30,083 bases of DNA from Flavicella sp964230805 (GTDB lineage Bacteria > Bacteroidota > Bacteroidia > Flavobacteriales > Flavobacteriaceae): assembly GCA_964230805.1 (NCBI GenBank), contig CAXRIA010000021.1, forward strand, positions 1-30,083. The letters run 5' to 3'. Of the stretch, positions 1 through 8,854 are shown in pieces (position 1 is the stretch's first letter; every line of letters starts with the position of its first letter). A program made the translations under genes and the position numbers. Below the pieces are notes generated by a model, which saw only the letters and a program-made list of their open reading frames with translations, was not told where the DNA came from and ran no database searches.

Positions 1-480
1 AATGAATTGTTAGAAAACACCTATATCACAGAGGTTGTTTATGACGAGCCTTTGATACAATTGTTGACTCAAAATATTCAAAAAATTAGCTTTTGGATTT
101 TGGTGATTGCTGCTTTTTTCGCTTTGGTGGCAATTTTATTAATTAATAGTTCCATTCGCTTGTCAGTCCATTCGAAAAGGTTCACGATCAAAACCATGCA
201 AATGGTGGGTGCTACAAAGCGATTTATTCGAAGACCGTTCGTATGGAGAGGGGTCCGATTGGGTCTAGTAGGCGCTTTTTTGGCGAGTTTTGGTTTGGGA
301 TTTTTATCGTATTACCTCTCTCAATATTTTCCAGAATTGCAATTGTGGTCGAATAAAAGCGAATTGCTTATGGTTGTTGCGGGGCTATTTTTAACAGGAT
401 TTTTGATTACATGGTTGAGTACGTTTTTTGCCACGCAACGATTTTTAAATTTAAAAACAGACCAGCTTTACGAGTCTTGA
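1..480 (+). CDS. ftsX: Cell division ABC-transporter-like permease FtsX, C-terminal part (5' end outside window)
   Basis: The reading frame is open from base 1, so the gene starts upstream and only about the last 159 residues are present. Three hydrophobic segments are visible: one at the start of the visible region after a short periplasmic stretch, and two in the second half. Between the first two lies a basic cytoplasmic loop with the 'MVGATKRFIRRPF' sequence typical of the FtsX permease domain. In the known family, FtsX pairs with the ATPase FtsE at the division site and controls peptidoglycan hydrolases from the inner membrane. The next gene follows after 36 bases on the same strand, and the ftsX-DUF3098-uppP-truB order is a familiar flavobacterial arrangement, which supports the call. 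No start can be chosen because it is outside the window. Confidence 0.9.
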   Translation, partial: NELLENTYITEVVYDEPLIQLLTQNIQKISFWILVIAAFFALVAILLINSSIRLSVHSKRFTIKTMQMVGATKRFIRRPFVWRGVRLGLVGAFLASFGLGFLSYYLSQYFPELQLWSNKSELLMVVAGLFLTGFLITWLSTFFATQRFLNLKTDQLYES

Positions 481-516
481 CAATAATAAATACAGAGATT
501 TTTACAAAAAGAACAA

Positions 517-756
517 ATGGGAGGAAAAAAATGGAAAAGTGAATTTTTATTCGGCAAAAAAAATTACCGTTGGATGCTCATCGGGTTGGTCTTTGTAGCC
601 ATTGGTTTTGTTTTCATGGCAGGCGGTGGCAGCGATAATCCTGAGTTGTTCAACAAGGAACTCTATAATTTTCAAAGAATTCGTTTGGCTCCCACGCTTG
701 TTTTGATTGGTTTTGGGATCGAGGTATATGCAATTCTGCTAAATCCTACAAAATAA
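517..756 (+). CDS. Small two-helix membrane protein, DUF3098 family
   Basis: This 79-residue protein has a basic N-terminus ('MGGKKWKSEFLFGKKNYRW') followed by a first membrane segment (about residues 19-36), a short polar stretch with 'GGGSDNPELFN', and a second membrane segment (about residues 57-75). This layout and the FGKKNY motif match the DUF3098 family of Bacteroidota, whose role is not known. The gene lies between ftsX and uppP, with a single base separating its stop from the uppP start, so it is almost certainly co-transcribed with cell-envelope genes. A division or envelope role is an inference from position only. Confidence 0.85.
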   Translation: MGGKKWKSEFLFGKKNYRWMLIGLVFVAIGFVFMAGGGSDNPELFNKELYNFQRIRLAPTLVLIGFGIEVYAILLNPTK

Positions 757-757
757 G

Positions 758-1567
758 ATGGATCGTTTTGCTGCTATTGTTTTGGCCATTATTGAGGGAA
801 TTACTGAGTATTTGCCTGTTTCTTCAACAGGGCATATGATCCTTGCTTCGTCCTTTATGAAAATTGCCGAAGATGATTTTACCAAATTGTTTACCATTGT
901 GATTCAGTTGGGTGCTATATTATCTGTGGTCGTTTTGTATTGGAAACGTTTTTTCCAGAGTTTTGATTTTTATTTGAAATTAGGGATTGCGTTTTTGCCG
1001 GCGGCTTTATTGGGTTTTCTTTTGAATGATACGATTGATCGTTTGTTAGAAAGTCCAGTGGTGGTTGCCTTCTCCCTTATTCTTGGTGGCATTGTTTTGT
1101 TGAAAGTTGACGATTGGTTCAAAGAAAATGAAATTGCAGCCGAAGGGAATCCAAATGCACACGCGCACATCAGTTATGCAACGGCTTTGAAAATTGGTTT
1201 TTTTCAATGCTTGGCCATGATTCCTGGAACATCGAGAAGCGGTGCTAGTATTGTGGGAGGGATGACGCAAAAAATCAATCGAAAAACAGCGGCTGAATTT
1301 TCTTTTTTCTTGGCAGTACCCACCATGTTGGGAGCAACGGCAAAAAAAAGTTACGATTATTACAAAGCAGGGTTTGAACTCAGTACTGATCAGATCAATT
1401 GTTTGATTGTTGGAAATGCAATTGCTTTTGTCGTAGCGCTACTAGCCATCAAGTCTTTTGTCAGTTTTTTGACGAAAAACGGATTCAAGGTATTTGGGTT
1501 TTATCGCATTTTTGTGGGGCTTGTTTTCTTGATCATCCATTTTTTTATTTATGAATTGAGTCTGTAA
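758..1567 (+). CDS. uppP: Undecaprenyl-diphosphatase
   Basis: The 269-residue multi-spanning protein removes a phosphate from undecaprenyl diphosphate, regenerating the lipid carrier used for peptidoglycan and other surface polymers; loss or excess of the enzyme changes bacitracin sensitivity in the known family (BacA/UppP). The two family signatures are clear: 'EGITEYLPVSSTGH' at about residues 13-26, with the catalytic glutamates and serines, and 'PGTSRSGASI' at about residues 157-166, with the essential arginine. About eight hydrophobic segments are present and the length is normal for the family. The start follows the DUF3098 stop by one base. The stop TAA shares its last base with the ATG of truB, indicating translational coupling. 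Confidence 0.96.
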   Translation: MDRFAAIVLAIIEGITEYLPVSSTGHMILASSFMKIAEDDFTKLFTIVIQLGAILSVVVLYWKRFFQSFDFYLKLGIAFLPAALLGFLLNDTIDRLLESPVVVAFSLILGGIVLLKVDDWFKENEIAAEGNPNAHAHISYATALKIGFFQCLAMIPGTSRSGASIVGGMTQKINRKTAAEFSFFLAVPTMLGATAKKSYDYYKAGFELSTDQINCLIVGNAIAFVVALLAIKSFVSFLTKNGFKVFGFYRIFVGLVFLIIHFFIYELSL

Positions 1568-2265
1568 TGATGCGAACAGAAAACGATTTTAAGGCAGGAC
1601 AAATACTACTCATCGACAAGCCGTTGCATTGGACTTCTTTTCAAGTTGTCAACAAGTTGAGGTGGGAAATTCGACAGCGGTTTTCAATAAAAAAAATAAA
1701 GGTAGGTCACGCCGGAACATTGGATCCTTTGGCAACAGGGCTCTTAATTTTGTGTACTGGAAAATTCACCAAGAAAATTGCACAATACCAAGCGCAAACT
1801 AAAGAATACACCGGTGTCATAAGATTGGGTGCCACAACGCCAAGTTATGATTTGGAGTCTGAAATAGATCAAACCTTTCCAACCGAGCACTTAACAGAGC
1901 AAGTCATCTATGATATGACTGAAAAGTTTGTGGGTGTACAAGATCAAAAGCCTCCGATATTTTCGGCATTAAAAAAAGACGGAAAACGTTTGTATGAGTT
2001 GGCGAGGGCAGGAGAAAGTACAGAAATACCGACGAGAAAAATTCAAATCGATGCTTTTGAAATTACAAAAATGAACCTGCCGGATGTACATTTTAGGGTC
2101 GTGTGTAGCAAAGGCACCTACATTCGCTCTTTGGCCTATGATTTTGGGAAAGCATTGAATTCAGGTGCGCACTTGACCGCTTTGCGAAGAACGAAAATCG
2201 GTGATTTTTCTGTGGAAGACAGTATGGGAATTGAGGCTTTTGTGGCGTCTTTGAAAGCCTCTTGA
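1567..2265 (+). CDS. truB: tRNA pseudouridine(55) synthase TruB
   Basis: TruB converts uridine 55 in the T-loop of tRNAs to pseudouridine. The 232-residue protein has the N-terminal 'LLIDKPLHWTS' motif and the catalytic aspartate D53 in 'GHAGTLDPLATG'. Further family elements are the 'YTGVIRLGATTPSYD' segment and the 'CSKGTYIRSLAYD' motif late in the protein. The length matches the short Bacteroidota form that lacks an extended C-terminal PUA domain. ATG at 1567 overlaps the uppP stop by one base; the second ATG at 1570 is an equally possible start. The gene ends only six bases before a convergent gene, and no clear hairpin terminator is seen between them. Confidence 0.96.
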   Translation: MMRTENDFKAGQILLIDKPLHWTSFQVVNKLRWEIRQRFSIKKIKVGHAGTLDPLATGLLILCTGKFTKKIAQYQAQTKEYTGVIRLGATTPSYDLESEIDQTFPTEHLTEQVIYDMTEKFVGVQDQKPPIFSALKKDGKRLYELARAGESTEIPTRKIQIDAFEITKMNLPDVHFRVVCSKGTYIRSLAYDFGKALNSGAHLTALRRTKIGDFSVEDSMGIEAFVASLKAS

Positions 2266-2271
2266 GAACGG

Positions 2272-2763
2272 TTATTTTTTTTGGAATAAAGAGTCATACC
2301 AACTTTCCGAAGCTGGGATTTCCCAAAAGTTGTCAAATTCATATTTGGTCGCCACTCGATTGTCAAAAACAACAGTATTGCGATTTACGGAACGATTTTT
2401 AATGAGTTGTTTAAAATTTTTGAGGTCTTTGTATTGTACATGCGTTCCTTGTTTGAAGCAGACATTCATTTTGTCGAGCAGTTCAAGCTCGTATTCCTTC
2501 TGCAATTGTAAGACAAAGGCAATCATCTGATCAATTGTTTCTGTTTTTAGCGCAGGTTCAGCGGTTGTAAATACAACGATAAAACGATCGTAAAAGAGTC
2601 CGTATTTACTAGAGACTATTTCCCCTTCTTGCGCCCATTTTTTTAAAAACGTCTCTGTTTTTGCTTTGATCTCTGGAATTTCCTGTGGGTAAAATTTCCT
2701 GCTGGCTGGATAGATCCATACTTTGGAATTTTCGGGAAAAGATTCGTAATCGGTCAATAACAT
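2272..2763 (-). CDS. Conserved flavobacterial protein, often mislabelled 'ABC transporter ATPase'
   Basis: The 163-residue protein is soluble, has no signal peptide, and begins 'MLLTDYESFPENSKVWIYPASRKF'. I recognise the family from flavobacterial genomes, where it commonly carries the label 'ABC transporter ATPase'. The sequence itself shows no Walker A, no ABC signature and no Walker B motif, and it is too short for an ABC ATPase, so that label is not supported here. Aromatic and acidic residues are frequent and the middle has a predicted helical stretch (about residues 75-105). It converges on truB with a six-base gap. A Bacteroidota-type -7 element lies about 40 bases upstream of the ATG, so it probably has its own promoter. 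The function is unknown. Confidence 0.8.
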   Translation of the reverse strand: MLLTDYESFPENSKVWIYPASRKFYPQEIPEIKAKTETFLKKWAQEGEIVSSKYGLFYDRFIVVFTTAEPALKTETIDQMIAFVLQLQKEYELELLDKMNVCFKQGTHVQYKDLKNFKQLIKNRSVNRNTVVFDNRVATKYEFDNFWEIPASESWYDSLFQKK

Positions 2764-2801
2764 AAGGACGTTTTTTCTTGGTTTCTAGACATAAGATTTG
2801 A

Positions 2802-2809
2802 CAAATGTA
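2802..2809 (-). promoter_or_regulatory. Bacteroidota -7 promoter element for the gene at 2272-2763
   Basis: Read on the minus strand the sequence is TACATTTG, an exact match to TAnnTTTG. It lies about 40 bases upstream of the start codon at 2763. No good TTTG at the -33 position was found, so the promoter call rests on one element. Confidence 0.45.
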
Positions 2810-2967
2810 GGTATTCGACGCTTTGTTTGCTATTCTATTTTTAAATTTTAAAAGCTTTGTTTGAGATGTGTTCCTGAGGCATGCGAGAAAATAGAAGCTT
2901 TATGAGGTTGGGGTTTTTTCATTTTTGCAAAGTAAGAACACAAGCCCATTTATTTTTTGAATAATTG

Positions 2968-2975
2968 TATCTTCG
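2968..2975 (+). promoter_or_regulatory. Near-consensus -7 promoter element before the lipoprotein gene
   Basis: TATCTTCG differs from TAnnTTTG by one base. It lies about 20 bases before the TTG at 2995. It would fall inside the coding region if translation began at the TTG at 2965, which argues for the later start. No well-spaced -33 element was seen. Confidence 0.35.
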
Positions 2976-2994
2976 CAACATAAAAACAAAAGGT

Positions 2995-3600
2995 TTGCTT
3001 TTTAGATTTCAGATATTTTTTTTCTTTTTTATGTTTTGCCTGTCTTCTTGTAGAATGAATCAGGAGAAAACGCCCCAAGATATTTCAGTGGAGGAAGCTG
3101 TACAGGATGTTTTTACGGAGCAAAACACGTATTCTTTTGAAGAGGAATTGACAGACGTTTCCAAAGAAAAAATCAAAGATTGGGCGGGTTATTTTAAGTT
3201 GACTAATTTCTTAAAAGAACAGTACGGTCGTGTTAGTCCTCAAACAGCTTTGGAGATGTCAGAAGAATTGCAGGGCATCGTTGGAAAAATCAGAGATTCT
3301 TTGAAAATCAATGAATTAAAAACGCATGGTTTTGACGCTCGTTTGAATGTGTTGAACTCAGAAGTATTGCGCTTGAAAGATATGTCTGAAATTACGTCCA
3401 TCAAAGCCGAAGAGGTCAGGCAACAAATTGAGAAAATTATCGCGGTGTACCATGCAATCAATTCCAAAATAAACGCCATTTATGCTCGGGAATTGTTTGA
3501 CGAAGAAGTGAACTTTAACGAGGAAATTTTTGATTTTCAATCGAATCGGCGCACTGTAAAAAAAGGACTTATGACAAAAACGCAGCAAAAGCGTCGTTGA
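2995..3600 (+). CDS. Putative lipoprotein of unknown function
   Basis: With TTG at 2995 as start, the product is about 201 residues and begins with a short basic/hydrophobic signal (a run of phenylalanines) ending in the lipobox 'LSSC', so C19 would be lipidated after signal peptidase II cleavage. A longer frame opens at a TTG at 2965, but a likely promoter element overlaps it; an ATG at 3030 would cut the signal peptide too short. The mature part is highly charged and mostly helical, with a predicted coiled-coil-like stretch in the second half. I do not recognise a characterised family. The last 32 bases overlap the 3' end of the convergent recX gene, so the basic C-terminus is encoded in bases that also code for RecX. 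Confidence 0.6.
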   Translation: MLFRFQIFFFFFMFCLSSCRMNQEKTPQDISVEEAVQDVFTEQNTYSFEEELTDVSKEKIKDWAGYFKLTNFLKEQYGRVSPQTALEMSEELQGIVGKIRDSLKINELKTHGFDARLNVLNSEVLRLKDMSEITSIKAEEVRQQIEKIIAVYHAINSKINAIYARELFDEEVNFNEEIFDFQSNRRTVKKGLMTKTQQKRR

Positions 3601-4042
3601 TGAGCGTGTACTCATAACCTAGACGTAACAAATAATCGGTCGTTTTTTTCTTTTTGGTCTGGGGGGCAACGTTTTTGTAGGATTCCATTTTTTTTTCAAT
3701 CAATGAATGCAATGTTTTTTGGTAATCTTCAGCGTCAATTTCTTCCAGTCCTTTTTTGATGTTGTAAGGAGCTATATTTCGCCACTTCAGTTCGCGCGTA
3801 ATTCGCAATTTCCCCCATTTTTTAATTCGGAATTTTCCCCTTGCAAAACTTTGTGAAAAACGGGTTTCATTCAAGAAATTTTCGGTGATCAAATGCGTGA
3901 TGATCTCCTCGACAACTGCAGGAATTAGCCTCATTTTGGCGAGCTTTTCTTCTACTTCTTTGTGGCATCGATCTTGGTAAATGCAATAGTGCTCGAGCGC
4001 TTTTTTAGCTTCCGCTAGCGTGTATGTTTTGATGTTGCTCAT
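3569..4042 (-). CDS. recX: Regulatory protein RecX
   Basis: RecX binds RecA filaments and modulates recombination and the SOS response. The 157-residue product has the helical three-repeat layout of the family: 'YTLAEAKKALEHYC' at the N-terminus, the 'RCHKEVEEKL' repeat with its conserved basic/acidic pattern, the 'FLNETRFSQSFARGKFRIKKWGKLRI' region typical of RecX given here in part only as 'RFSQSFARGKFR' and 'KWGKLRI', and a C-terminal repeat ending near 'LLRLGYEY'. Length is normal. The start ATG at 4042 has a TACCTTTG element only eight bases upstream, implying a very short leader. recA is not in the window. Its 3' end overlaps the convergent lipoprotein gene by 32 bases. Confidence 0.9.
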   Translation of the reverse strand: MSNIKTYTLAEAKKALEHYCIYQDRCHKEVEEKLAKMRLIPAVVEEIITHLITENFLNETRFSQSFARGKFRIKKWGKLRITRELKWRNIAPYNIKKGLEEIDAEDYQKTLHSLIEKKMESYKNVAPQTKKKKTTDYLLRLGYEYTLINDAFAAFLS

Positions 4043-4050
4043 GAACCTTT

Positions 4051-4058
4051 CAAAGGTA
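4051..4058 (-). promoter_or_regulatory. Bacteroidota -7 promoter element for recX
   Basis: On the minus strand the bases read TACCTTTG, an exact match to TAnnTTTG, ending eight bases before the recX ATG. Transcription would begin almost at the start codon, giving a near-leaderless mRNA. No clear -33 TTTG is present at the usual distance. Confidence 0.45.
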
Positions 4059-4113
4059 CGATAATTGTTCGATTTTTTCGAGATGTTCGTCTCCTCAAGA
4101 ATGAGATTTCGTG

Positions 4114-4150
4114 AAAAGGGTGCGCATAAAATTCATATGCGCACCCTTTT
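4114..4150 (-). terminator. Strong intrinsic terminator of the RND efflux operon
   Basis: A perfect 15-base inverted repeat, AAAAGGGTGCGCATA (4114-4128) and its complement (4136-4150), encloses a seven-base loop. On the minus strand the stem ends in a T run, as expected for termination just after the RND permease stop at 4156. Because A and T runs flank both sides it could also act on the plus strand, shielding the pump operon from forward transcription. Confidence 0.9.
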
Positions 4151-4155
4151 GTTGG

Positions 4156-7100
4156 TTAAGCTCTTTTCAATTGCCACCACATTTTAAATTGCGTGACTAA
4201 GAAAAACAAGATGGGAACCACAATCAGTGTCAAGAAAGTGGCCACAAACAATCCATAAATAACAGTCCATGCCAGCGGTCCCCAGAAAATAACATTGTCC
4301 CCTCCAAAGTAAATGTGTGGATCAAATTCACTGAATAGCGTATAGAAATTGAGATTCAATCCAATGGCCAAAGGAATCAATCCTAAAATAGTCGTGATGG
4401 CGGTGAGCAACACCGGTCTCAATCGGGCTTTACCTGCGAGCACAACGCATTCAAATAAGGTGTCTTTTTTCAAATAAGCGGCTTCATCCAGACCCAATGC
4501 TTGTTTTTTTCTATCGATGAGTAACTGGGCATAATCGAGTAGAACCACGCCGTTGTTCACAACAATACCCGCCAAAGAAATAATTCCCATCATGGTCATC
4601 ATAATAACAAAAGGAGCGCCCGTGATCACGATTCCTCCGAAAACACCAATCAGACTTAAAAAGATGGCCAACATGATAATAGCAGGTTTGGAAATGGAAT
4701 TGAATTGGAAAATCAAAATAAAGAATATCAAGGCCAAACCTGTGAAAAAGGCACCCATTAAGAAAGCCATTTGCTTGTTTTGTTCTTCAATCTGACCTGT
4801 GTAGTCAATTTTAATGTTTGACGGCAATTGGTCAAAACTTTTCATTTCGTTTTGGATTTTATTGACAATTGCTCCGGCATCTGTATATCCTGGAGCGAGT
4901 GCCGAATACACCGTTACTACGCGTCTGGTATCTTTGTGTTTGATGGCACTAAAACCAGAATTGTTTTTTTGTCGAGCCACCGCGGAAACAGGAATTTCTT
5001 TTATTTTCCCTGTCGCCATGTCTCTGAAGGTAATTTTTTGATTGAACAATGCGCTGGTGTTGTAGCGGTCCTCCTTCTTGAAACGGACATAAATGTCATA
5101 ATCTTCGCCGTTTTCTTTGTAAACACCGGCTTTGCCTCCAAAAATAGCATTCCGCAGTTGTTGTCCTACTTGTCCTGTGCTGACGCCAAGTTCTCCTGCT
5201 TTTTTTCTGTCTACCCTGACTTGCATACTTGGCTTGTCACGATTTACGTCTATTTTTAGTTCGTCAATGCCTGCAATATTTCGAGTATTGATATAATCGC
5301 GCATTTTTTCTGCGGTGCTAATCAATGCTGCATAGTCTTCTCCTTCCAATTCGATATTGATAGGAGATCCAGCAGGAGGTCCGGCCACGTCTTTTTCAAC
5401 GGAAATAAGTACACCTGGATAAATGCCTGTCAAGGCTTTTTGTACTTTGTACATGAGCAGTTTGCTATCTTCACCTCTTCGGAATTTGTATTCGCGCATG
5501 GAGGCTGTAATTTTTCCTTTGTGAGGCATTTCTGCGGCAGAACCGCCATCCGTTTGGGGGTTTCCAGCACCTTCACCTACTTGAGCCACCGCGCTTTCTA
5601 CCAAAAAGTTGTGATCGCCATCAAGGTAGGTCTCTTCGTTCAATACTTCGTAGACCTTTTTTTCGACAAGCTTGGTAATTTCATTGGTTTTTTCAATATC
5701 GGTCCCTTGAGGGTACTCGATGTATACAATGATTTGATTGGGGGTATTGTCGGGAAAAAATTCGATTTTTGTTCTTTGTGAGTCTACCGATTTTCCGAAA
5801 GCCATAAAAGCAAGGATCAAAAGGAGAAAAGTTCCGACAGCAATTCCATAGGTTCTCCGCCCTGTCAAGGCCTTTTTTAAAGTTCTTTCGTAAAAATTTT
5901 CCAGGCGTCGCAAGGTGTTGTTTTGGAAATAATTGGCCCATTTTCGTAAGAACAAGCGGTAGATCCATAAGAGTATGGCCGTAAACACGAGGACACTTCC
6001 CAAGGCGGATCCTATTACGAAAAAGAGAAAGAGTCCAATTCCTCCGATAATGGAAGAGATGGAAACAATTTGTTTCAAAGGCATGTTTTTGTCTTCCGTG
6101 GTCATAAACTGTGAGACCAATACGGAGTTGAAAAAGATGGCGACAAACAAAGAGGAACCGAGTACTACCGAAAGGGTAATCGGGAAATAAATCATAAATT
6201 GTCCCATCAGTCCTGGCCACATTCCTAAAGGTACAAAAGCAGCCACGGTGGTTGCTGTTGAAATAATGATAGGAAAAGCAATTTCACTGATTCCTTGTTT
6301 GGCAGCGGCTTTTCTACTCATTCCTTCTTCATCCATCAAACGATAGACATTTTCAACAACCACAATCCCATTGTCTACTAACATTCCGAGTCCCATAATC
6401 AGTCCAAACAAAATCATGGTATTCATGGTGTAGCCCAACATATTCAAAATCATCAAAGACATGAACATGGACATGGGAATGGCAAATCCAACGAACAAGG
6501 CATTTTTAAACCCGAGGAAGAACATCAAAACGGTCACCACCAAAATAATTCCAAAAATGATGTTATTTACCAAATCGTCTACCTGTCCGATGGTTTTTGA
6601 GGACTGATCGTTGGAAATAGTCACGTTTACATCTTTTGGAAAAATAGTTTCTTGCGTGTTTGCAACAATGGTTCGAATTTTTTCTGCGGCAGCAACCATG
6701 TTTTTTCCCGAACGTTTTTTTACGTCGAGCATCACCACTTGTTGTCCCGATTCACGGGCATAAGTGGTTTTGTCTTTGTCTTTGAAAGAAACGGTTGCCA
6801 CGTCTTTCAAGTATATAGGATTGTTGAACTCTGATTTTATGACAAAATTTTCGAGGTCGGAGGGATGATTGATTTCTCCCAGAATTCGAATGGTTCTTCT
6901 TTGTCCGCTGGTAATGTAATTTCCGGCAGACATGGTCATGTTTCCGTTGGAAATGGCGCCTGCAATGTCATTGAAACTTACCTGTGCGGCCATCATTTTA
7001 TAAATATCGACGGCAACTTCTACTTCTTTTTCTTGTGCCCCACGAATGTCTACTTTTTTTATTTCTGCGAGATCTTCAATCTCATCTTGTAAATATTCTC

Positions 7101-7614
7101 CAAATTCTTTGAGTTTGTACACAGGGTAGTCGCCCGATAAATTGATGTTCAAGATGGGGATTTCTTCTGACATGCTGAGGTCAAAGACGTTGGGCTCTAC
7201 CTTGGCACCATTGAAGGTTGGCCAGTCTTCTCCTGAGGTTTCGGTATCGATTTCATCTTTGACTTTTTGTTTGGCTGCATCGACGCTAATGTTTTCGTCA
7301 AATTCGACAATGATCATCGAATAATCTTCCTGTGAAGTTGAGATAATTTCCACCACATTGCTGACGGTCTTTAACTTGTCTTCGAGAGGATTGGTAATGA
7401 GTTTTTCAATGTCCTCAGCCGTATTTCCAGGATATAGAGAACTGATGTAAATCTTGGTTTCTTTGATTTCTGGGAAATTTTCTCGAGGCATGCTTTGGTA
7501 GGCAGCATAGCCCAAAAATAAAATAAGGGCAATCACCACATAGATGGTCGTCTTATTATTGATGGCCCATGAGGAGAGGCCAAACTCTTTGTCTAATTTC
7601 TTTTTTTCGGTCAT
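4156..7614 (-). CDS. RND efflux transporter permease (AcrB/HAE-type)
   Basis: This 1152-residue inner-membrane protein is the proton-driven pump of a tripartite efflux system. It has a first membrane helix at about residues 22-40 followed by 'MPRENFPEI', a large periplasmic porter region, and then the helix bundle with 'MLVDNGIVVVEN' at residues 411-422, whose aspartate is the RND proton-relay position. A second porter half and a second helix bundle ('GIISLAGIVVNNGVVLLDY') follow, giving the family's duplicated architecture. The size is slightly above the usual 1020-1100, with extra hydrophobic sequence around the middle helices and near the end. It is the last gene of the operon tetR-tolC-adaptor-permease, 57 bases after the adaptor. 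The substrate cannot be read from sequence. Confidence 0.95.
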   Translation of the reverse strand: MTEKKKLDKEFGLSSWAINNKTTIYVVIALILFLGYAAYQSMPRENFPEIKETKIYISSLYPGNTAEDIEKLITNPLEDKLKTVSNVVEIISTSQEDYSMIIVEFDENISVDAAKQKVKDEIDTETSGEDWPTFNGAKVEPNVFDLSMSEEIPILNINLSGDYPVYKLKEFGEYLQDEIEDLAEIKKVDIRGAQEKEVEVAVDIYKMMAAQVSFNDIAGAISNGNMTMSAGNYITSGQRRTIRILGEINHPSDLENFVIKSEFNNPIYLKDVATVSFKDKDKTTYARESGQQVVMLDVKKRSGKNMVAAAEKIRTIVANTQETIFPKDVNVTISNDQSSKTIGQVDDLVNNIIFGIILVVTVLMFFLGFKNALFVGFAIPMSMFMSLMILNMLGYTMNTMILFGLIMGLGMLVDNGIVVVENVYRLMDEEGMSRKAAAKQGISEIAFPIIISTATTVAAFVPLGMWPGLMGQFMIYFPITLSVVLGSSLFVAIFFNSVLVSQFMTTEDKNMPLKQIVSISSIIGGIGLFLFFVIGSALGSVLVFTAILLWIYRLFLRKWANYFQNNTLRRLENFYERTLKKALTGRRTYGIAVGTFLLLILAFMAFGKSVDSQRTKIEFFPDNTPNQIIVYIEYPQGTDIEKTNEITKLVEKKVYEVLNEETYLDGDHNFLVESAVAQVGEGAGNPQTDGGSAAEMPHKGKITASMREYKFRRGEDSKLLMYKVQKALTGIYPGVLISVEKDVAGPPAGSPINIELEGEDYAALISTAEKMRDYINTRNIAGIDELKIDVNRDKPSMQVRVDRKKAGELGVSTGQVGQQLRNAIFGGKAGVYKENGEDYDIYVRFKKEDRYNTSALFNQKITFRDMATGKIKEIPVSAVARQKNNSGFSAIKHKDTRRVVTVYSALAPGYTDAGAIVNKIQNEMKSFDQLPSNIKIDYTGQIEEQNKQMAFLMGAFFTGLALIFFILIFQFNSISKPAIIMLAIFLSLIGVFGGIVITGAPFVIMMTMMGIISLAGIVVNNGVVLLDYAQLLIDRKKQALGLDEAAYLKKDTLFECVVLAGKARLRPVLLTAITTILGLIPLAIGLNLNFYTLFSEFDPHIYFGGDNVIFWGPLAWTVIYGLFVATFLTLIVVPILFFLVTQFKMWWQLKRA

Positions 7615-7671
7615 GAGTCCTTTGTTTTTGACAGTAGCGCTTTTCTTTTTCGTTGATTTGATTCTGAACTA

Positions 7672-8847
7672 TTAGGAACGGTTCTTAATTTTTACCGTTT
7701 GTCCGTTCGTCACACTCCTCGCTCCTTCTTCAATAATTTCTGTTCCATCGGGAAGGTTTGTTAAAACTTCAATGACATCTCCTTGTGTTTTTCCGGTTAG
7801 AATGATGGATCGTTTGGCCTGTGCTTCGCTGTTTTCATTTTTGTTCTCAACGATGTAAATGTATTGTTCACCTTCTGCGTTTTCTGAGATAATGCTTTGG
7901 GGAATTAAGACGGCTTTTGGATTTGTGTAGTCGTTTAATTTCACACGTGCTGTTAGGTTGGGTTTGAAGATCCCTGTCGCATTGGGAAGGTCAATTTTTA
8001 TTTTAAACGAACGATTGCTTGGATTGATAAAATTCCCCACCTGTTTTATACTCGAGCTGATTGTTTTTCCGAGAACAGGGAAATAGATGCTTGCATTCTT
8101 CCCTTTTCGAATGCTGGCAATATGATTTTCTGGCACTTCCGTTTCGATATACATTTTATCGAGGTTCACAATTCGAAATACTTCCGAATTCATACCCGGC
8201 GCAACCACGGTTCCTTCTTCTTTGATAACATCGTCAATGGTACCATCAAAGGGAGCTGTAATGTGTGTTTTTGCAAATTGATTTTTCAAATGATTCACAG
8301 CATTGGCATCAGCGATGTAGGCGGTTTCTGCTTGTAAGTATTGTATTTCGGACCCGATATTTTGTGCCCATAATTTTTCCTGTCTTTCAAAAATGGTTTT
8401 GGACAAGGCTGCTTTGGCCTCCAATTGCGCCAATTGTTCTGCCATTCCTCCATTGTTGATAATGGCCAAAACCTGTCCTTTTTGAACTTTTTCTCCTTTT
8501 TCAACCAATACTTTTTCGAGCACGCCGGCAAATTCTGGGTAAATCAAGACATTCTGTTTTGTTTTGACATTTCCTTGCAGTTCAAGATAATGTTTGAATG
8601 TCTTTTTGTTTGTTTTGAAGGTTGTCACCAAGGGAAGTTTTTTGACGGTGTCCAGGGCTTCAATCGCTTCATTCAAGGCAGCAAGCTCTTCTTCAAAAAT
8701 TTGTTGCGTTGTTTCAATTTCTTGTTTTTTGTCGCGCAGTTCTTCCAAAGAACCCGTTTCAATAATTGCTGCTGTTGTGCGTTTCTCTTGTTCTGCACAA
8801 GAAGTGATGGCAAGTGCGGTGATAAGTATGGTATAGATATATTTCAT
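7672..8847 (-). CDS. RND efflux periplasmic adaptor, lipoprotein (HlyD/AcrA family)
   Basis: The 391-residue product links the inner-membrane RND pump to the TolC-like channel. A signal peptide ends in the lipobox 'ITSC' with C17 as the lipidation site, so it is probably anchored in the inner membrane. After it comes a charged helical segment (about residues 30-68) rich in Glu and Lys, then the lipoyl half-motif 'IYPEFAGVLEKVLVEKGEKV', a helical hairpin (about 130-190), the second lipoyl half with 'ITAPFDGTIDDV', and beta-barrel and membrane-proximal domains. This order is the family norm; the helical hairpin is short. Seven bases separate its start from the tolC stop, indicating co-transcription. 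Confidence 0.94.
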   Translation of the reverse strand: MKYIYTILITALAITSCAEQEKRTTAAIIETGSLEELRDKKQEIETTQQIFEEELAALNEAIEALDTVKKLPLVTTFKTNKKTFKHYLELQGNVKTKQNVLIYPEFAGVLEKVLVEKGEKVQKGQVLAIINNGGMAEQLAQLEAKAALSKTIFERQEKLWAQNIGSEIQYLQAETAYIADANAVNHLKNQFAKTHITAPFDGTIDDVIKEEGTVVAPGMNSEVFRIVNLDKMYIETEVPENHIASIRKGKNASIYFPVLGKTISSSIKQVGNFINPSNRSFKIKIDLPNATGIFKPNLTARVKLNDYTNPKAVLIPQSIISENAEGEQYIYIVENKNENSEAQAKRSIILTGKTQGDVIEVLTNLPDGTEIIEEGARSVTNGQTVKIKNRS

Positions 8848-8854
8848 GACATTT

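Noticed and set aside
5693..6220. Open frame of 175 codons on the minus strand in another frame of the RND permease gene
   Set aside because: Shadow of the RND gene; the product has odd composition and no recognised motif.
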